A DNA stretch of 64,000 nt from Aquimarina sp. BL5 (GTDB lineage Bacteria > Bacteroidota > Bacteroidia > Flavobacteriales > Flavobacteriaceae), in NCBI RefSeq assembly GCF_003443675.1, contig NZ_CP031963.1:1759501-1823500 (forward strand), written 5' to 3'. The position numbers and the translations under genes were made by a program. This document shows positions 1-9,391 of the stretch, one piece after another (positions within the stretch are counted from its first letter, which is position 1; each line of letters opens with the position of its first letter). The notes beneath the pieces were generated by a model, which had not been told where the DNA came from, searched no databases, and worked only from the letters and a program-made list of their open reading frames with translations.

Positions 1-1
1 T

Positions 2-2017
2 GTGAGTTCAGAAGAACTTACAGCCATATTAAATGCCGGTAACGATTACTACAAATCTATTCGTTCTTCGTATCAAAAAAGTAAAAAAATACAATTGAAT
101 AAAGAACTTTTAGCAAATTCTAATAAAGAAAATTATGCTGACTTCTTTGAAGAGTTTAAACTTTCATCTCCAACAGGAGATAACATTAACAAATGGTCTC
201 AGGTAATTGATGGTTGGGCTAATGAAGCTCTAAGTGGATTAAGTTTTCTAAGAAACTCATCCCTTGAACATTTATTGGACATAGAAGAAGATATAAAAAG
301 TGCTTTCCTTAATAATACACCGATCGCAAGAAAAACTCCTGATGCAATTACTATAGTTGATTCCTATAAATTACTTACTCCCGGAACAGAAAGACCTATA
401 CAACGAAAACTAAAATTATGGGACCGATTTATGATGGGAGAAGGGTTTTTTGGAGCAACGGCAAAGTTTGCTATATCTTCCGTACTAATTGGAGGTGCCC
501 TTTTTTTAGGAAGTTTTTCTCAATCCACTGATCTAACAATTTATAATGGATTAGAAATGGACGTAACCGTAATTGTCAATGGACAGGAAGAAATAAAAAT
601 ACCTACAAAAAATAATAAATCTATTCCAATTGATTACAATACTGATTACGATATAATCACAAATGGACCTAACGGAGTAGAAATAGAAAGTTTTGTCGGA
701 ACCAGTGGTTCTCCAGGTCAAGAATACGTTTACAACATAGCAAATGCAGGTGTCTTCTTTGAATATACTGCATACTACGGATCCGGAAACAGTTTTATTC
801 CGAAACAAAGAAATATCGGTGCAAAAAGATGGTTTAATAGTACCGCAGATTATGTTTTGAAAACACCTCCAGAAAGAGATGACATCGGTACTAAAAAAGA
901 TGTCCTTGTAGCGTATAGTGATATTAATCCCTATGATTTGGTCGCAATAGTTAGCGATTCTTTAGAGCTAAAAAAATTAATATATACTCATGTAAAATGG
1001 GATACTGCAGAAAGTATCAATATATTAAATTGGTTAAGTCTATTACAAATTTCGGATAAGCCACAAGACATAATTGATCAAAGGATACAAAATTTAGGAG
1101 ATGATATGATCTCTAGAAGAGCAAAAATGGATTTAGCTGATACAAATGAAAAGAACATAATATGTAACCAGATAAATGAAGCATTTAGAAAAAACACTAA
1201 TGACCCTGACTTGCACTACCTAAGTACCAGATGCTTAGATGATTCCGATAATCAAGACAACAAATTTACACAAGGATATGAACAATGGAACGATCATCCT
1301 TGGTTAGCATATGCCGCTGCACATATCTACGCAAAAAACGAAAATTGGGAAAAGAGTTTATCTGCTTTTAATTCGGCAAGTAACATTAACGGCTTAAAAG
1401 GAGTTATAGCACTTAACGCAGAGAGAGTAAGAAGAAAAGCTAGTAATAATGGGAAAAAAGAAAAGTTAAATTTCACATCTGATGATCTGGAATATTATTT
1501 AAACATAGACAATCATTCATTAACTAAATTTAGTAATGACCCTAACTATGCCTATGTGCTAATATCTCAAGGAAAATTAAACCAAGCATATGATTTTATA
1601 AAATCTTATGAAAGAGATAAACCATATATCATTCGTTTTCTATCAGTGTCAGATGGTGTATCTGAAGAGATCAAAAACGAAGCAAAATCACTAAATGATG
1701 ATGAAGGAATTAGCAGTAATACTGTTTGGTATTCATTAGCATTTAATATCATAGAGAATAAAGACTATACTAAAAATTTGATGGATATAGAAAATATGGG
1801 AATTCCTAAAACAGATCTAGATCAATTTATCCAATCAATCATTTCTGACGACTACACCAAAGCAGAAAATATAATTAAACAACAACAATTATATTTCAAA
1901 GGATACATGTACGCCATAGGATATATAATAGGCAAATCAAAAGCTCCGGTTGCTTGGAAAAGCAATGCTAATGATCTATTATTTGCCCATGAGAAGCCAT
2001 TTTTGGGGAAATCATAA
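2..2017 (+). CDS. Unrecognised membrane-anchored protein with TPR-like C-terminal half, possibly 5'-truncated
   Basis: I do not recognise this family. The reading frame is open from a GTG at base 2, one base inside the window, so the true start may lie upstream. The visible 671 residues hold a helical, charged N-terminal part (about 1-145), one strongly hydrophobic segment near 150-172 that looks like a membrane anchor, a short beta-rich stretch (about 175-260) and a long helical region (about 340-620) whose alternating small, aromatic and charged residues suggest degenerate TPR-like repeats. Placement is probably one transmembrane helix with the repeat part on one side. No catalytic motif is visible. 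The tail of a larger membrane protein, such as a peptidase with a C-terminal extension, is possible but unsupported. The next gene is 238 bp downstream, so co-transcription is not implied. Confidence 0.6.
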   Translation: MSSEELTAILNAGNDYYKSIRSSYQKSKKIQLNKELLANSNKENYADFFEEFKLSSPTGDNINKWSQVIDGWANEALSGLSFLRNSSLEHLLDIEEDIKSAFLNNTPIARKTPDAITIVDSYKLLTPGTERPIQRKLKLWDRFMMGEGFFGATAKFAISSVLIGGALFLGSFSQSTDLTIYNGLEMDVTVIVNGQEEIKIPTKNNKSIPIDYNTDYDIITNGPNGVEIESFVGTSGSPGQEYVYNIANAGVFFEYTAYYGSGNSFIPKQRNIGAKRWFNSTADYVLKTPPERDDIGTKKDVLVAYSDINPYDLVAIVSDSLELKKLIYTHVKWDTAESINILNWLSLLQISDKPQDIIDQRIQNLGDDMISRRAKMDLADTNEKNIICNQINEAFRKNTNDPDLHYLSTRCLDDSDNQDNKFTQGYEQWNDHPWLAYAAAHIYAKNENWEKSLSAFNSASNINGLKGVIALNAERVRRKASNNGKKEKLNFTSDDLEYYLNIDNHSLTKFSNDPNYAYVLISQGKLNQAYDFIKSYERDKPYIIRFLSVSDGVSEEIKNEAKSLNDDEGISSNTVWYSLAFNIIENKDYTKNLMDIENMGIPKTDLDQFIQSIISDDYTKAENIIKQQQLYFKGYMYAIGYIIGKSKAPVAWKSNANDLLFAHEKPFLGKS

Positions 2018-2255
2018 TTCAATTCTTTATATCTGATAGGAAATCATCTAAAGAAGCATTGTAAATTAGTAATGCAAAACTTAATAACAAGTTATCTAAA
2101 ACTATAATGATCAATTGATTTTAGGTCAAAAATGCAACAAAACCAAATTGCTTAAGTATTTATCTATGAACTTATAACTGGGAAATTTTATTTTAAGTAA
2201 ACCCTCACAATCATTACATACAATTTTCGTTATTTTGCAAACAAATATTAGATAC

Positions 2256-4145
2256 TTGAAAAATACATTTTTCTATATAGTTTTTATACTGTTTTTTTCT
2301 ACCATCACATTTGCTCAAGAAGGTAAAAAAATTAAGGTTCAATCGGATCGTACTATTAAAAATGAGGAACGTTTTCCTGGAGCGACAATTCTAGCCAAAG
2401 TAAACAAACAAGTTTATATTGAGCACGATGGTATTGAGATTTGGTGCGACCAAGCAATACATTATAGCGAAGATAAATTCATTAAGGCTCTTGGTAATGT
2501 AAAAATGAAACAAGGGGATACCCTAACAATGACGAGTTCTTATGCAGAATATAATGGTAATAGTAAGTTTGCCTATGCAAGAGAAAAAGTGTTTTTAGAA
2601 ACTCCATCGAATACATTAACCACTGATACGTTATTTTTTGACCGCCTACGCCAGCAAGCATACTATCGAAGTGGAGGAACTGTAAGAGACTCTTCTAATA
2701 CACTTACTAGTAGAATAGGTAGATATTTTATGGATAGAAAACAATATTCATTTAATACCAAAGTAAAAATCGTCAATCCAGAAAACACCGTTGATTCTGA
2801 TCGTTTAGATTACTACACAGATAATGGTCATGCATATTTATATGGTCCATCAACTGTAAAAGGAGAAGAAAGCACACTGTACTGCGAACGTGGTTTCTAC
2901 GACACCAAAGTAAAAACTGGCTATGCAATAAAAAATGCACGTATCGATTACGATAATCGTACGGTTTATGGAGATAGCATATTTTATAATAGCGCAATTC
3001 AATTTGCATCCGCAACCAACAATATAAAAGTACTGGATACAGCAAACAACTCCGTCATTACTGGCCATTATGCGGAAGTTTTTAAAGACAAAGACTCTGT
3101 ATTTATTACCAAAAGAGCTTTAGCAGCTACTTTACAGGAGAAAGATTCTATATACATTCATAGCGACACGTTAATGGTAACAGGAAAACCTGAACGTAGG
3201 ATTATGAACGGTTTTTATGATGTCCGGATTTTTAAAAGTAATATGAGTGGTAAAAGTGACTCTATCAATGTAGATCAAACAACTGGATATACTAAAATGA
3301 TAGGTAAACCCATTATCTGGTCACAGCGTAATCAGATGACAGGAGATACCATCAAGATTATCTCTAATCCAGAAACCGAAAAACTAGATTCACTGATCGT
3401 ATACCAAAATGCCTTTTTAGTACAAGAAGACACACTGAAAGCTGGATATAATCAGGTGAAGGGACAAACTTTATACGGATTATTTGAGGACAATGAAATT
3501 TATCAAGTAGATATAGATAAAAACACAGAAACTATATTTTACCAAAGAGAAAGTGAAGGAGAACTAAAATTGATTGGTATAAATAAAGTACTATCCAGTT
3601 CCATCAAGTTACTATTAGAACAAAGAGAAATTGTAGATGTATTTTATTATCAAAATGTAGATGGAACCTTATATCGAGAAATCGATCTGCCAGAAAATGC
3701 CAGAGAGCTCTCAGGTTTTAAGTGGCGTGGAGAGGAACAAATATTAAGCAAAAAAGATCTTTTTAGAGGGGAAGCACCACCGAAACTTACTAAAATAACC
3801 GGAATACCACTACCAGTAGAAGATGATGACTTCTTTGATGAAGAGACCATAAAACGTTTAGAGGAGAATAAATCCAAAGACTCTCGTTTATTAGAACAAA
3901 AACTAGAAGACGCTCAGCTAAAAGAAACAAACAAAGAACTGGATTTAACACCAATAATAAAGGAGAAAACAAAAGAAGGAGTAAAATCAAAAAAGGAAAA
4001 AGATACAACTTCAAAAAAGAAGTCGTCTAATAAAACTTCCCTCATAGATCTCGACCTTAATCGAACCGCTAAACAACGAGATAGTATTACTGTAACTACC
4101 ATAAAAAATCAAAAATCAACAGATAGTATCAAAAAGAAAAAATAA
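2256..4145 (+). CDS. OstA-like protein (LptA/LptD N-terminal domain family)
   Basis: Predicted exported OstA-family protein, related to the periplasmic LptA bridge that carries lipopolysaccharide to the outer membrane; in Bacteroidota such proteins usually sit beside, not in place of, LptD. A signal peptide is clear (MKNTFFYIVFILFFSTITFAQ). Residues about 30-330 contain repeated beta strands of the OstA type, for example IWCDQAIHYSEDKFIKALGN followed by further GDS-, Y- and V-rich strands. The last 110 residues are lysine/glutamate-rich low complexity and probably disordered. There is no in-frame ATG near the beginning. I chose the TTG at 2256 because it gives a normal signal peptide; a TTG at 2235 would add seven residues. 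Length (629 aa) is far above LptA (about 180 aa) and lacks the LptD barrel, matching the Bacteroidota OstA-like group. Confidence 0.78.
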   Translation: MKNTFFYIVFILFFSTITFAQEGKKIKVQSDRTIKNEERFPGATILAKVNKQVYIEHDGIEIWCDQAIHYSEDKFIKALGNVKMKQGDTLTMTSSYAEYNGNSKFAYAREKVFLETPSNTLTTDTLFFDRLRQQAYYRSGGTVRDSSNTLTSRIGRYFMDRKQYSFNTKVKIVNPENTVDSDRLDYYTDNGHAYLYGPSTVKGEESTLYCERGFYDTKVKTGYAIKNARIDYDNRTVYGDSIFYNSAIQFASATNNIKVLDTANNSVITGHYAEVFKDKDSVFITKRALAATLQEKDSIYIHSDTLMVTGKPERRIMNGFYDVRIFKSNMSGKSDSINVDQTTGYTKMIGKPIIWSQRNQMTGDTIKIISNPETEKLDSLIVYQNAFLVQEDTLKAGYNQVKGQTLYGLFEDNEIYQVDIDKNTETIFYQRESEGELKLIGINKVLSSSIKLLLEQREIVDVFYYQNVDGTLYREIDLPENARELSGFKWRGEEQILSKKDLFRGEAPPKLTKITGIPLPVEDDDFFDEETIKRLEENKSKDSRLLEQKLEDAQLKETNKELDLTPIIKEKTKEGVKSKKEKDTTSKKKSSNKTSLIDLDLNRTAKQRDSITVTTIKNQKSTDSIKKKK

Positions 4146-4235
4146 CAATCTAAGTAGATTACAAAATTGTTATTTTATAAATTATACTTTAGAGAGTTTC
4201 TAACATCCAGTTACTAATAGTTCGATAGATTGACT

Positions 4236-4243
4236 TAACTTTG
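4236..4243 (+). promoter_or_regulatory. -7 promoter box TAACTTTG of the aminotransferase gene
   Basis: Exact match to the Bacteroidota -7 consensus TAnnTTTG. Its last G is also the first base of the upstream GTG candidate start (4243), so translation from 4243 is unlikely. Transcription would begin close to the GTG at 4249, giving a leaderless or nearly leaderless message. No good TTG -33 element is visible at the expected distance. Confidence 0.5.
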
Positions 4244-4248
4244 TGAAG

Positions 4249-5442
4249 GTGAAAAAAGACTTCTACAGATATCAGGCTCAAACCACACCACATCCTTTGG
4301 CTATGGAAATTTCTCATGCCGAAGGAAGTTATATTTTTTCTACGGACAACAAGAAGTATCTAGATTTTGTGGCAGGAGTATCTGCTTGTAGTCTTGGACA
4401 TAGACATCCTAGGGTTGTAAATGCTGTAAAAGAACAACTAGATAAATATCTACATGTAATGGTGTATGGAGAATATATCCAGAAACCGGCAGTGGAACTC
4501 ACAAAACTTCTAGCCTCCCTTCTTCCCGATCCTTTAGAAAAAACATATTTAACCAACTCCGGAACAGAAGCTATAGAAGGTTCTCTTAAGTTAGCAAGAA
4601 GAGTAACCGGAAGAAGTCAAATCATAGCTGCTAAACACGCATATCACGGCAATACTATGGGATCTATGAGTGTGATGGGATTCGAAGAACGAAAACAAGC
4701 TTTTAGACCATTAATTCCAGACGTATCATTTATAACATTTAATAAGGAAGAAGGTCTACAAAACATTACAGAAAAAACAGCTGGAGTAATTCTAGAAACT
4801 ATACAAGGAGGAGCTGGATTCATTGAACCAATAAACGGTTATCTAAAAAAAGTTCGCGAACGTTGTAATGAAGTTGGTGCTATCCTCATTTTAGATGAAA
4901 TACAACCTGGATTTGGACGTACCGGAAAATTATTTGGATTCGAGCATTACGAAATGACTCCGGATATCGTTGTTATGGGCAAAGGTATGGGAGGAGGATT
5001 ACCAATAGGTGCCTTTACAGCTTCTTCTAAGATGATGGATCAACTACAAGACAACCCAAAACTTGGACATATCACAACATTTGGAGGTAATCCTGTAATT
5101 GCAGCTGCCGCTTTGGCAACTTTACAAGAAATCACAGAAGGTGACTTAATGGCAGAAGCATTAAGAAAAGAAAAAATATTCAGATCATTATTGGTACATC
5201 CTTTAATTAAGGAAATTAGAGGTGTGGGATTAATGTTAGTCTTTATGACTCCTTCTGCCGAAATCACAAATGAAATTATTTTGAAGTGTCAAGACAAAGG
5301 ACTCATTCTTTTTTGGTTGCTTTTTGAACCCCTCGCAGTACGCATTACGCCTCCTTTAACGATATCTGAAAAAGAAATAAAGGAAGGATGTCAAATTATT
5401 CTTGACGTATTAAATGAGATTGGAAACCACAAAAAGTTTTAA
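4249..5442 (+). CDS. Class-III PLP-dependent aminotransferase
   Basis: Pyridoxal-phosphate aminotransferase of the acetylornithine/ornithine aminotransferase superfamily, cytoplasmic. Seen: N-terminal AKG-like segment YIFSTDNKKYLDFVAGVSAC, the glycine-rich cofactor loop NSGTEAIEGSLKLAR, the HAYHGNTMGSMS motif, the LILDEIQPGFGRTG motif with the ring-binding Asp, and the Schiff-base lysine in VVMGKGMGGG (about residue 245). Length (397 aa) is normal for the family. The GTG at 4249 is preferred over 4243 because the latter overlaps a -7 box and the resulting N-terminus MKKDFYRYQAQTTPHP looks like that of flavobacterial relatives. The substrate cannot be read from sequence; no arg or other pathway genes are adjacent, so an argD assignment would be unsafe. 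Confidence 0.88.
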   Translation: MKKDFYRYQAQTTPHPLAMEISHAEGSYIFSTDNKKYLDFVAGVSACSLGHRHPRVVNAVKEQLDKYLHVMVYGEYIQKPAVELTKLLASLLPDPLEKTYLTNSGTEAIEGSLKLARRVTGRSQIIAAKHAYHGNTMGSMSVMGFEERKQAFRPLIPDVSFITFNKEEGLQNITEKTAGVILETIQGGAGFIEPINGYLKKVRERCNEVGAILILDEIQPGFGRTGKLFGFEHYEMTPDIVVMGKGMGGGLPIGAFTASSKMMDQLQDNPKLGHITTFGGNPVIAAAALATLQEITEGDLMAEALRKEKIFRSLLVHPLIKEIRGVGLMLVFMTPSAEITNEIILKCQDKGLILFWLLFEPLAVRITPPLTISEKEIKEGCQIILDVLNEIGNHKKF

Positions 5443-5857
5443 AAACAATACTGCTAAATTGATTTAAAACCCTTATCTTTAATACAATATCTTACCGCAT
5501 CACACATTCAATCGCATCAAGTGGCTTATAATATAAAAAATGCTAAACCGTTAATTATTAATGGTACACATTTTGTTAATTAGTTTGTTAAAAACAATTG
5601 ATTTCTTAAGTAGTATCATACAATTTCATTTGTAATTTTAATTCAGAGGAAATCAAAAGTGCAAAAATAAATTAAGTAATGATGTTTTTACAACTCTTGC
5701 TTGTTGGGGAAGACAAAAAAGGTTTGTAACATATTTTTGATTTATAGAGCACCTTTAATCAACGTGTATGAAATGAGCATATGTATGAATTTCAAAAATA
5801 TTGAAATAAATGCTATGCGAATTCCATCTGACATTTATTAAAAATAAGGACGAACGG
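5443..5857 (+). other. Intergenic region before the TPR gene
   Basis: About 415 bp with no convincing gene. It holds a perfect -7 box TATTTTTG at 5732-5739 that could serve the TPR gene with a leader of about 110 bases, and a near-palindrome centred in 5547-5565. Several ATGs occur before 5858 but none is better supported than the start chosen below. No tRNA or structured RNA was recognised. Confidence 0.4.
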
Positions 5858-7258
5858 ATGAAATTTAACCACGAAGAATTCGAAGAAAATAATTTCTCAA
5901 TTACTCGTTATGAGTCTATGCTGAGATCTAATGATGTTAAGTTTTTTGATTCTGATGAGTTTGAATCTATTATTCATCACTATCTCGAAAACGGAAAAAT
6001 CGCAAAAGCTAAAAAAGCAATTTCTTTAGGACTTTCGCAACATCCGTCTTCGGTAAACTTAAAACTATTGCAAGTTGAAGTCCTTGTTTTCGAGGATCGA
6101 TTAGATAAAGCTGATAATCTTTTAGGTCAACTTCATGCGTTAGAACCTGAAAATGAAGAAATATATATCCAAAAGGCTAATATTCTCTCTAAGCAAAATG
6201 ATCACATAAAAGCAATTGAATTATTAAGCACAGCGCTAGAGTACACAGCAGATGAGGCTGATATATATTCCTTGATCGGAATGGAATATCTTTTCATGGA
6301 TGATTTCGAAAACGCGAAAGTAAATTTTATGAGATGTCTAGAGTCTGATAATCAAGATTACTCTGCGTTATACAACATAATATATTGTTTTGACTTCTTA
6401 GAACAGCACGAAGAAGCCATTACCTATCTCAATATGTTTTTAGACAAAAACCCATATTGTGAAGTAGCTTGGCATCAGGTGGGTAAACAATATTTTGACC
6501 TTAAGGATTACGAGAAAGCCCTCGCTGCATTTGATTTCGCAATCATTAGCGATGAATATTTTATTGGTGCTTATCTGGAAAAAGGGAAAGTATTAGAGAA
6601 ATTAAAACGATATAACGAAGCTATAGAAAATTATCGTATTACTTTAGAATTAGATGATCCTACTTCTTTTGCTTTGTTAAGAATAGGAAAATGTTTTGAA
6701 AAATTAGGTAGTGATGATTTAGCCATTCAGCATTATTCTAAAACCGTACACGAAGACCCATTATTAGATAAAGGTTGGATTGCGATTACGGACTTTTACA
6801 TGCGAAAACGAAACTATCAGAAAGCATTATACTATACGAATAAAGCAATAAGTATTGATGCAGAAAATGTATTGTATTGGAAACGTTATGCTAAAATCAA
6901 TAACAGATTAGCTTTCTTTGAAGAAGCAGAACGCGGATACAGAAAAGCATTAGAATTAGGCAATTACGAACTGGAAACTTGGCTTAATCGATCTGATATT
7001 TTAAAACTTATTGGCGAATCTGATGCAGCTATTCAAAACATGCATCAGGCAATAGAGTTTTATCCAGAAAATGCCGAAGTTCAATATAGGTTAGCTGGAC
7101 TACATTATGAAAAGCAAGAATATGACAAAGGAGAGTTCCATCTTAGAAAAGCACTAGACTTGGACATAGAATATATTATTGTTTTAGAAGAATTATTCGA
7201 ACGTGTATTTAATCTTACTTTAGTACAAAATATCATTTCGGAATACAAAGCATCGTAG
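5858..7258 (+). CDS. Tetratricopeptide repeat protein
   Basis: Soluble protein built almost wholly from TPR helices; no signal peptide. Repeats with the usual alanine/glycine and aromatic spacing run from about residue 45 to 440, for example the blocks around AFDFAIISDEYFIGAYLEKG, EAIENYRITLELDD and KALYYTNKAISIDAEN. TPR arrays act as protein-protein scaffolds; the partner is not indicated. The start is placed at the ATG at 5858 (MKFNHEEFEENNFS), which follows GGACGAACGG, rather than the ATG at 5810, which adds a 16-residue tail of poor quality. Closely related TPR proteins stand next to DUF368 and aroE genes in other Flavobacteria as far as I recall, so a conserved neighbourhood is likely, though the joint role is unknown. 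Confidence 0.88.
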   Translation: MKFNHEEFEENNFSITRYESMLRSNDVKFFDSDEFESIIHHYLENGKIAKAKKAISLGLSQHPSSVNLKLLQVEVLVFEDRLDKADNLLGQLHALEPENEEIYIQKANILSKQNDHIKAIELLSTALEYTADEADIYSLIGMEYLFMDDFENAKVNFMRCLESDNQDYSALYNIIYCFDFLEQHEEAITYLNMFLDKNPYCEVAWHQVGKQYFDLKDYEKALAAFDFAIISDEYFIGAYLEKGKVLEKLKRYNEAIENYRITLELDDPTSFALLRIGKCFEKLGSDDLAIQHYSKTVHEDPLLDKGWIAITDFYMRKRNYQKALYYTNKAISIDAENVLYWKRYAKINNRLAFFEEAERGYRKALELGNYELETWLNRSDILKLIGESDAAIQNMHQAIEFYPENAEVQYRLAGLHYEKQEYDKGEFHLRKALDLDIEYIIVLEELFERVFNLTLVQNIISEYKAS

Positions 7259-7287
7259 AAATTAAATATATTATGAGTATAGCAAAA

Positions 7288-7313
7288 CAAGGTGAAAAAC
7301 TAATTTCACCTTG
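7288..7313 (+). terminator. Hairpin after the TPR gene
   Basis: CAAGGTGAAA (7288-7297) pairs perfectly with TTTCACCTTG (7304-7313) over a 6-base loop, about 30 bp after the stop. The following T tract is weak (TAATTTCC), so termination is probable rather than certain. Confidence 0.5.
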
Positions 7314-7356
7314 TAATTTCCTTAAAATTACGGCATACTTTAAATCAAAAAATACA

Positions 7357-7364
7357 TACATTTG
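7357..7364 (+). promoter_or_regulatory. -7 promoter box TACATTTG of the DUF368-aroE operon
   Basis: Exact TAnnTTTG match 29 bp before the start codon of the first DUF368 gene and after the hairpin of the previous gene. The -33 TTG is not obvious. Confidence 0.5.
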
Positions 7365-7393
7365 TTTGTATAACAATTGCTAAACTAAAAAGA

Positions 7394-8359
7394 ATGCAAC
7401 GAAGTCTTAAGGACTATTTGGTAATCTCCCTGAAAGGGATTGCTATGGGAGCTGCAGATGTAGTTCCAGGAGTTTCCGGAGGAACGATAGCTTTCATCTC
7501 AGGAATATACGAAGAACTAATTTCCACAATCAATACACTAGATCTTAATTTTTTCAAAGTTTGGAAAAGTGAAGGTTTTGGCAATGCCTGGAAGAAATAC
7601 AACCTTTCTTTTTTGTTAGCATTGTTTATGGGAATAGCCATAAGTATCCTTTCATTAGCCAAAGCAATTAAATGGCTTTTACATAATGAACCCTTATTGC
7701 TATGGTCATTTTTCTTTGGATTAGTATTAGCAAGTATCCTGTACATTGGTAAACAAATAACCTCTTGGAACTCTAAAGTTTTTCTTAGTATCATACTTGC
7801 AGCTGTCATTTCTTATTTTGTTACTATAGCAGAACCTATAGCATCGCCAGAAAGTCTCTGGTATTTACTTTTTTGTGGGTTTATCGCGATAATAGCAATG
7901 ATTTTACCCGGTGTTTCTGGAGCTTTCATTCTGTTAATACTAGGAGCATATCAAACATTCATAGGGATTCTTAATCAATTTAGAGAAGGATTAACAACCA
8001 TGGATTTTGACATGTTATGGCAAGCTTTTTATAAAATAGTGATCATAGGTATTGGTGCCGTTATAGGTTTAAAATTGTTTTCTAAAGTATTAAACTGGAT
8101 GTTCAATAATCATAAAAACATGACCTTAGCCTTACTTACTGGATTTATGATTGGATCTTTAAATAAAATTTGGCCTTGGAAAAAAGTAGTCTCCTGGAGA
8201 ACAAACTCAGAAGGTCTTGAGGTTCCTTTTATAGAAAAAAGCATCTTACCAGCAAATTTTGACGGAGATCCCAGAATTATCTGGGCACTACTTTTTGTCT
8301 GTATTGGCTTTCTATTAATTCTTATATTAGAGCGTTTAGCAATAAAAAAAGACAATTAA
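7394..8359 (+). CDS. DUF368 membrane protein, polyprenyl-phosphate transporter family (first copy)
   Basis: Integral inner-membrane protein, 321 aa, of the DUF368 family. Members of this family (PopT) have been shown elsewhere to flip undecaprenyl phosphate, the lipid carrier for cell-wall and surface glycans; applying that function here is inference from family. Seen: the family's internal repeat, with GAADVVPGVSGG at residues 19-30 and MILPGVSGAF at about 169-178, about eight hydrophobic segments, and a conserved WPWK motif. It is 3 bp upstream of a second DUF368 gene, and a -7 box lies just ahead of it, so this is the first gene of an operon ending in aroE. Confidence 0.88.
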   Translation: MQRSLKDYLVISLKGIAMGAADVVPGVSGGTIAFISGIYEELISTINTLDLNFFKVWKSEGFGNAWKKYNLSFLLALFMGIAISILSLAKAIKWLLHNEPLLLWSFFFGLVLASILYIGKQITSWNSKVFLSIILAAVISYFVTIAEPIASPESLWYLLFCGFIAIIAMILPGVSGAFILLILGAYQTFIGILNQFREGLTTMDFDMLWQAFYKIVIIGIGAVIGLKLFSKVLNWMFNNHKNMTLALLTGFMIGSLNKIWPWKKVVSWRTNSEGLEVPFIEKSILPANFDGDPRIIWALLFVCIGFLLILILERLAIKKDN

Positions 8360-8362
8360 TAG

Positions 8363-9391
8363 ATGGCAGAAAACACCAGAACGTTTAGCGATAAGTTTTT
8401 TTTAGTCATTAAAGGTTTGGCTATGGGAGCAGCTAATAAAGTACCTGGTGTATCTGGTGGAGTTGTGGCCTTTGTTGCAGGTTTTTATGAAGAATTTATT
8501 TATTCTTTGCAAAAAGTAAATCTTAAAGCGCTTAAACTATTTATTAATTTTAGGTTTAAAAGCTTCTGGAGATATATAAATGGTCGTTTTTTGGCATTGC
8601 TTATTTTAGGAATGCTAATTAGTTATTTCAGTGTTTCTAAAATTCTCGATTATCTTATTATCCACTATGAATTATATGTTTGGTCAGCTTTTTTCGGGAT
8701 GATTATAGGCTCCATATATTACATTGTAAAAGATTTTGATGATTGGAGTAGACGCAATATATGCTTTATTATTATTGGAATAATAGTAGGTATTAGTATC
8801 AGTTTATTAGAACCTGCTAAGGAAAATGACAATTTATTTTTTGTGTTTTTCTGTGGTATTGTAGGTGTTTCTGGTATGACATTACCTGGATTATCTGGCT
8901 CATTTATCCTTATCCTTTTTGGAAATTATGTATTGTTATTGGTAGACTCTGTAAATGCTTTATACGACACCATGGCGGATTTAGTGCGATGGGATTTGTC
9001 CTTTATGGAAAACGTAAGGAGAATACGATTACTTAAAGTTCTTGTAGTATTCAGTTTAGGATCAATCACTGGTTTAGTTACGTTATCACATTTTTTAGGA
9101 TACGTATTAAAGCATTATAAAAATGCTACTTTTGCCGCAATTATTGGTTTTATAACTGGATCTCTAGGTGTTGTTTGGCCTTGGAAATACAAGATGTATA
9201 AACAAAATGATTTAGGAGAGATTCTAATTGATGCACAAGGCAACCCTATTCTTGATAATTACGATCGGTATCTTCCCGATCTAACAACTGCACCAACATA
9301 TATTGCCTTCTTTTTTATTTTAGTAGGCATTGCTATTGTTCTTTGGTTAGAATGGTACGGCGAAAGAACCTTAAAAACGAAACCAAAATGA
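8363..9391 (+). CDS. DUF368 membrane protein, polyprenyl-phosphate transporter family (second copy)
   Basis: Second DUF368 gene, 342 aa, directly after the first. It carries the same two signature loops (GAANKVPGVSGG at residues 22-33; MTLPGLSGSF at about 172-181) and the WPWK motif, but the two copies are clearly diverged, so this is an old duplication and not an assembly artefact. Several long hydrophobic segments indicate an inner-membrane location. The C-terminus is longer than in copy one, with a polar loop (about 275-310) before the last membrane helix. The TGA overlaps the aroE start (ATGA), implying coupled translation. Two different copies may form a heteromer or act on different carriers; that is untested. 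Confidence 0.87.
   Translation: MAENTRTFSDKFFLVIKGLAMGAANKVPGVSGGVVAFVAGFYEEFIYSLQKVNLKALKLFINFRFKSFWRYINGRFLALLILGMLISYFSVSKILDYLIIHYELYVWSAFFGMIIGSIYYIVKDFDDWSRRNICFIIIGIIVGISISLLEPAKENDNLFFVFFCGIVGVSGMTLPGLSGSFILILFGNYVLLLVDSVNALYDTMADLVRWDLSFMENVRRIRLLKVLVVFSLGSITGLVTLSHFLGYVLKHYKNATFAAIIGFITGSLGVVWPWKYKMYKQNDLGEILIDAQGNPILDNYDRYLPDLTTAPTYIAFFFILVGIAIVLWLEWYGERTLKTKPK

Noticed and set aside
5810..5857. Extra N-terminus for the TPR protein
   Set aside because: The 16 residues are not TPR-like and the ATG at 5858 has a better purine-rich upstream context.
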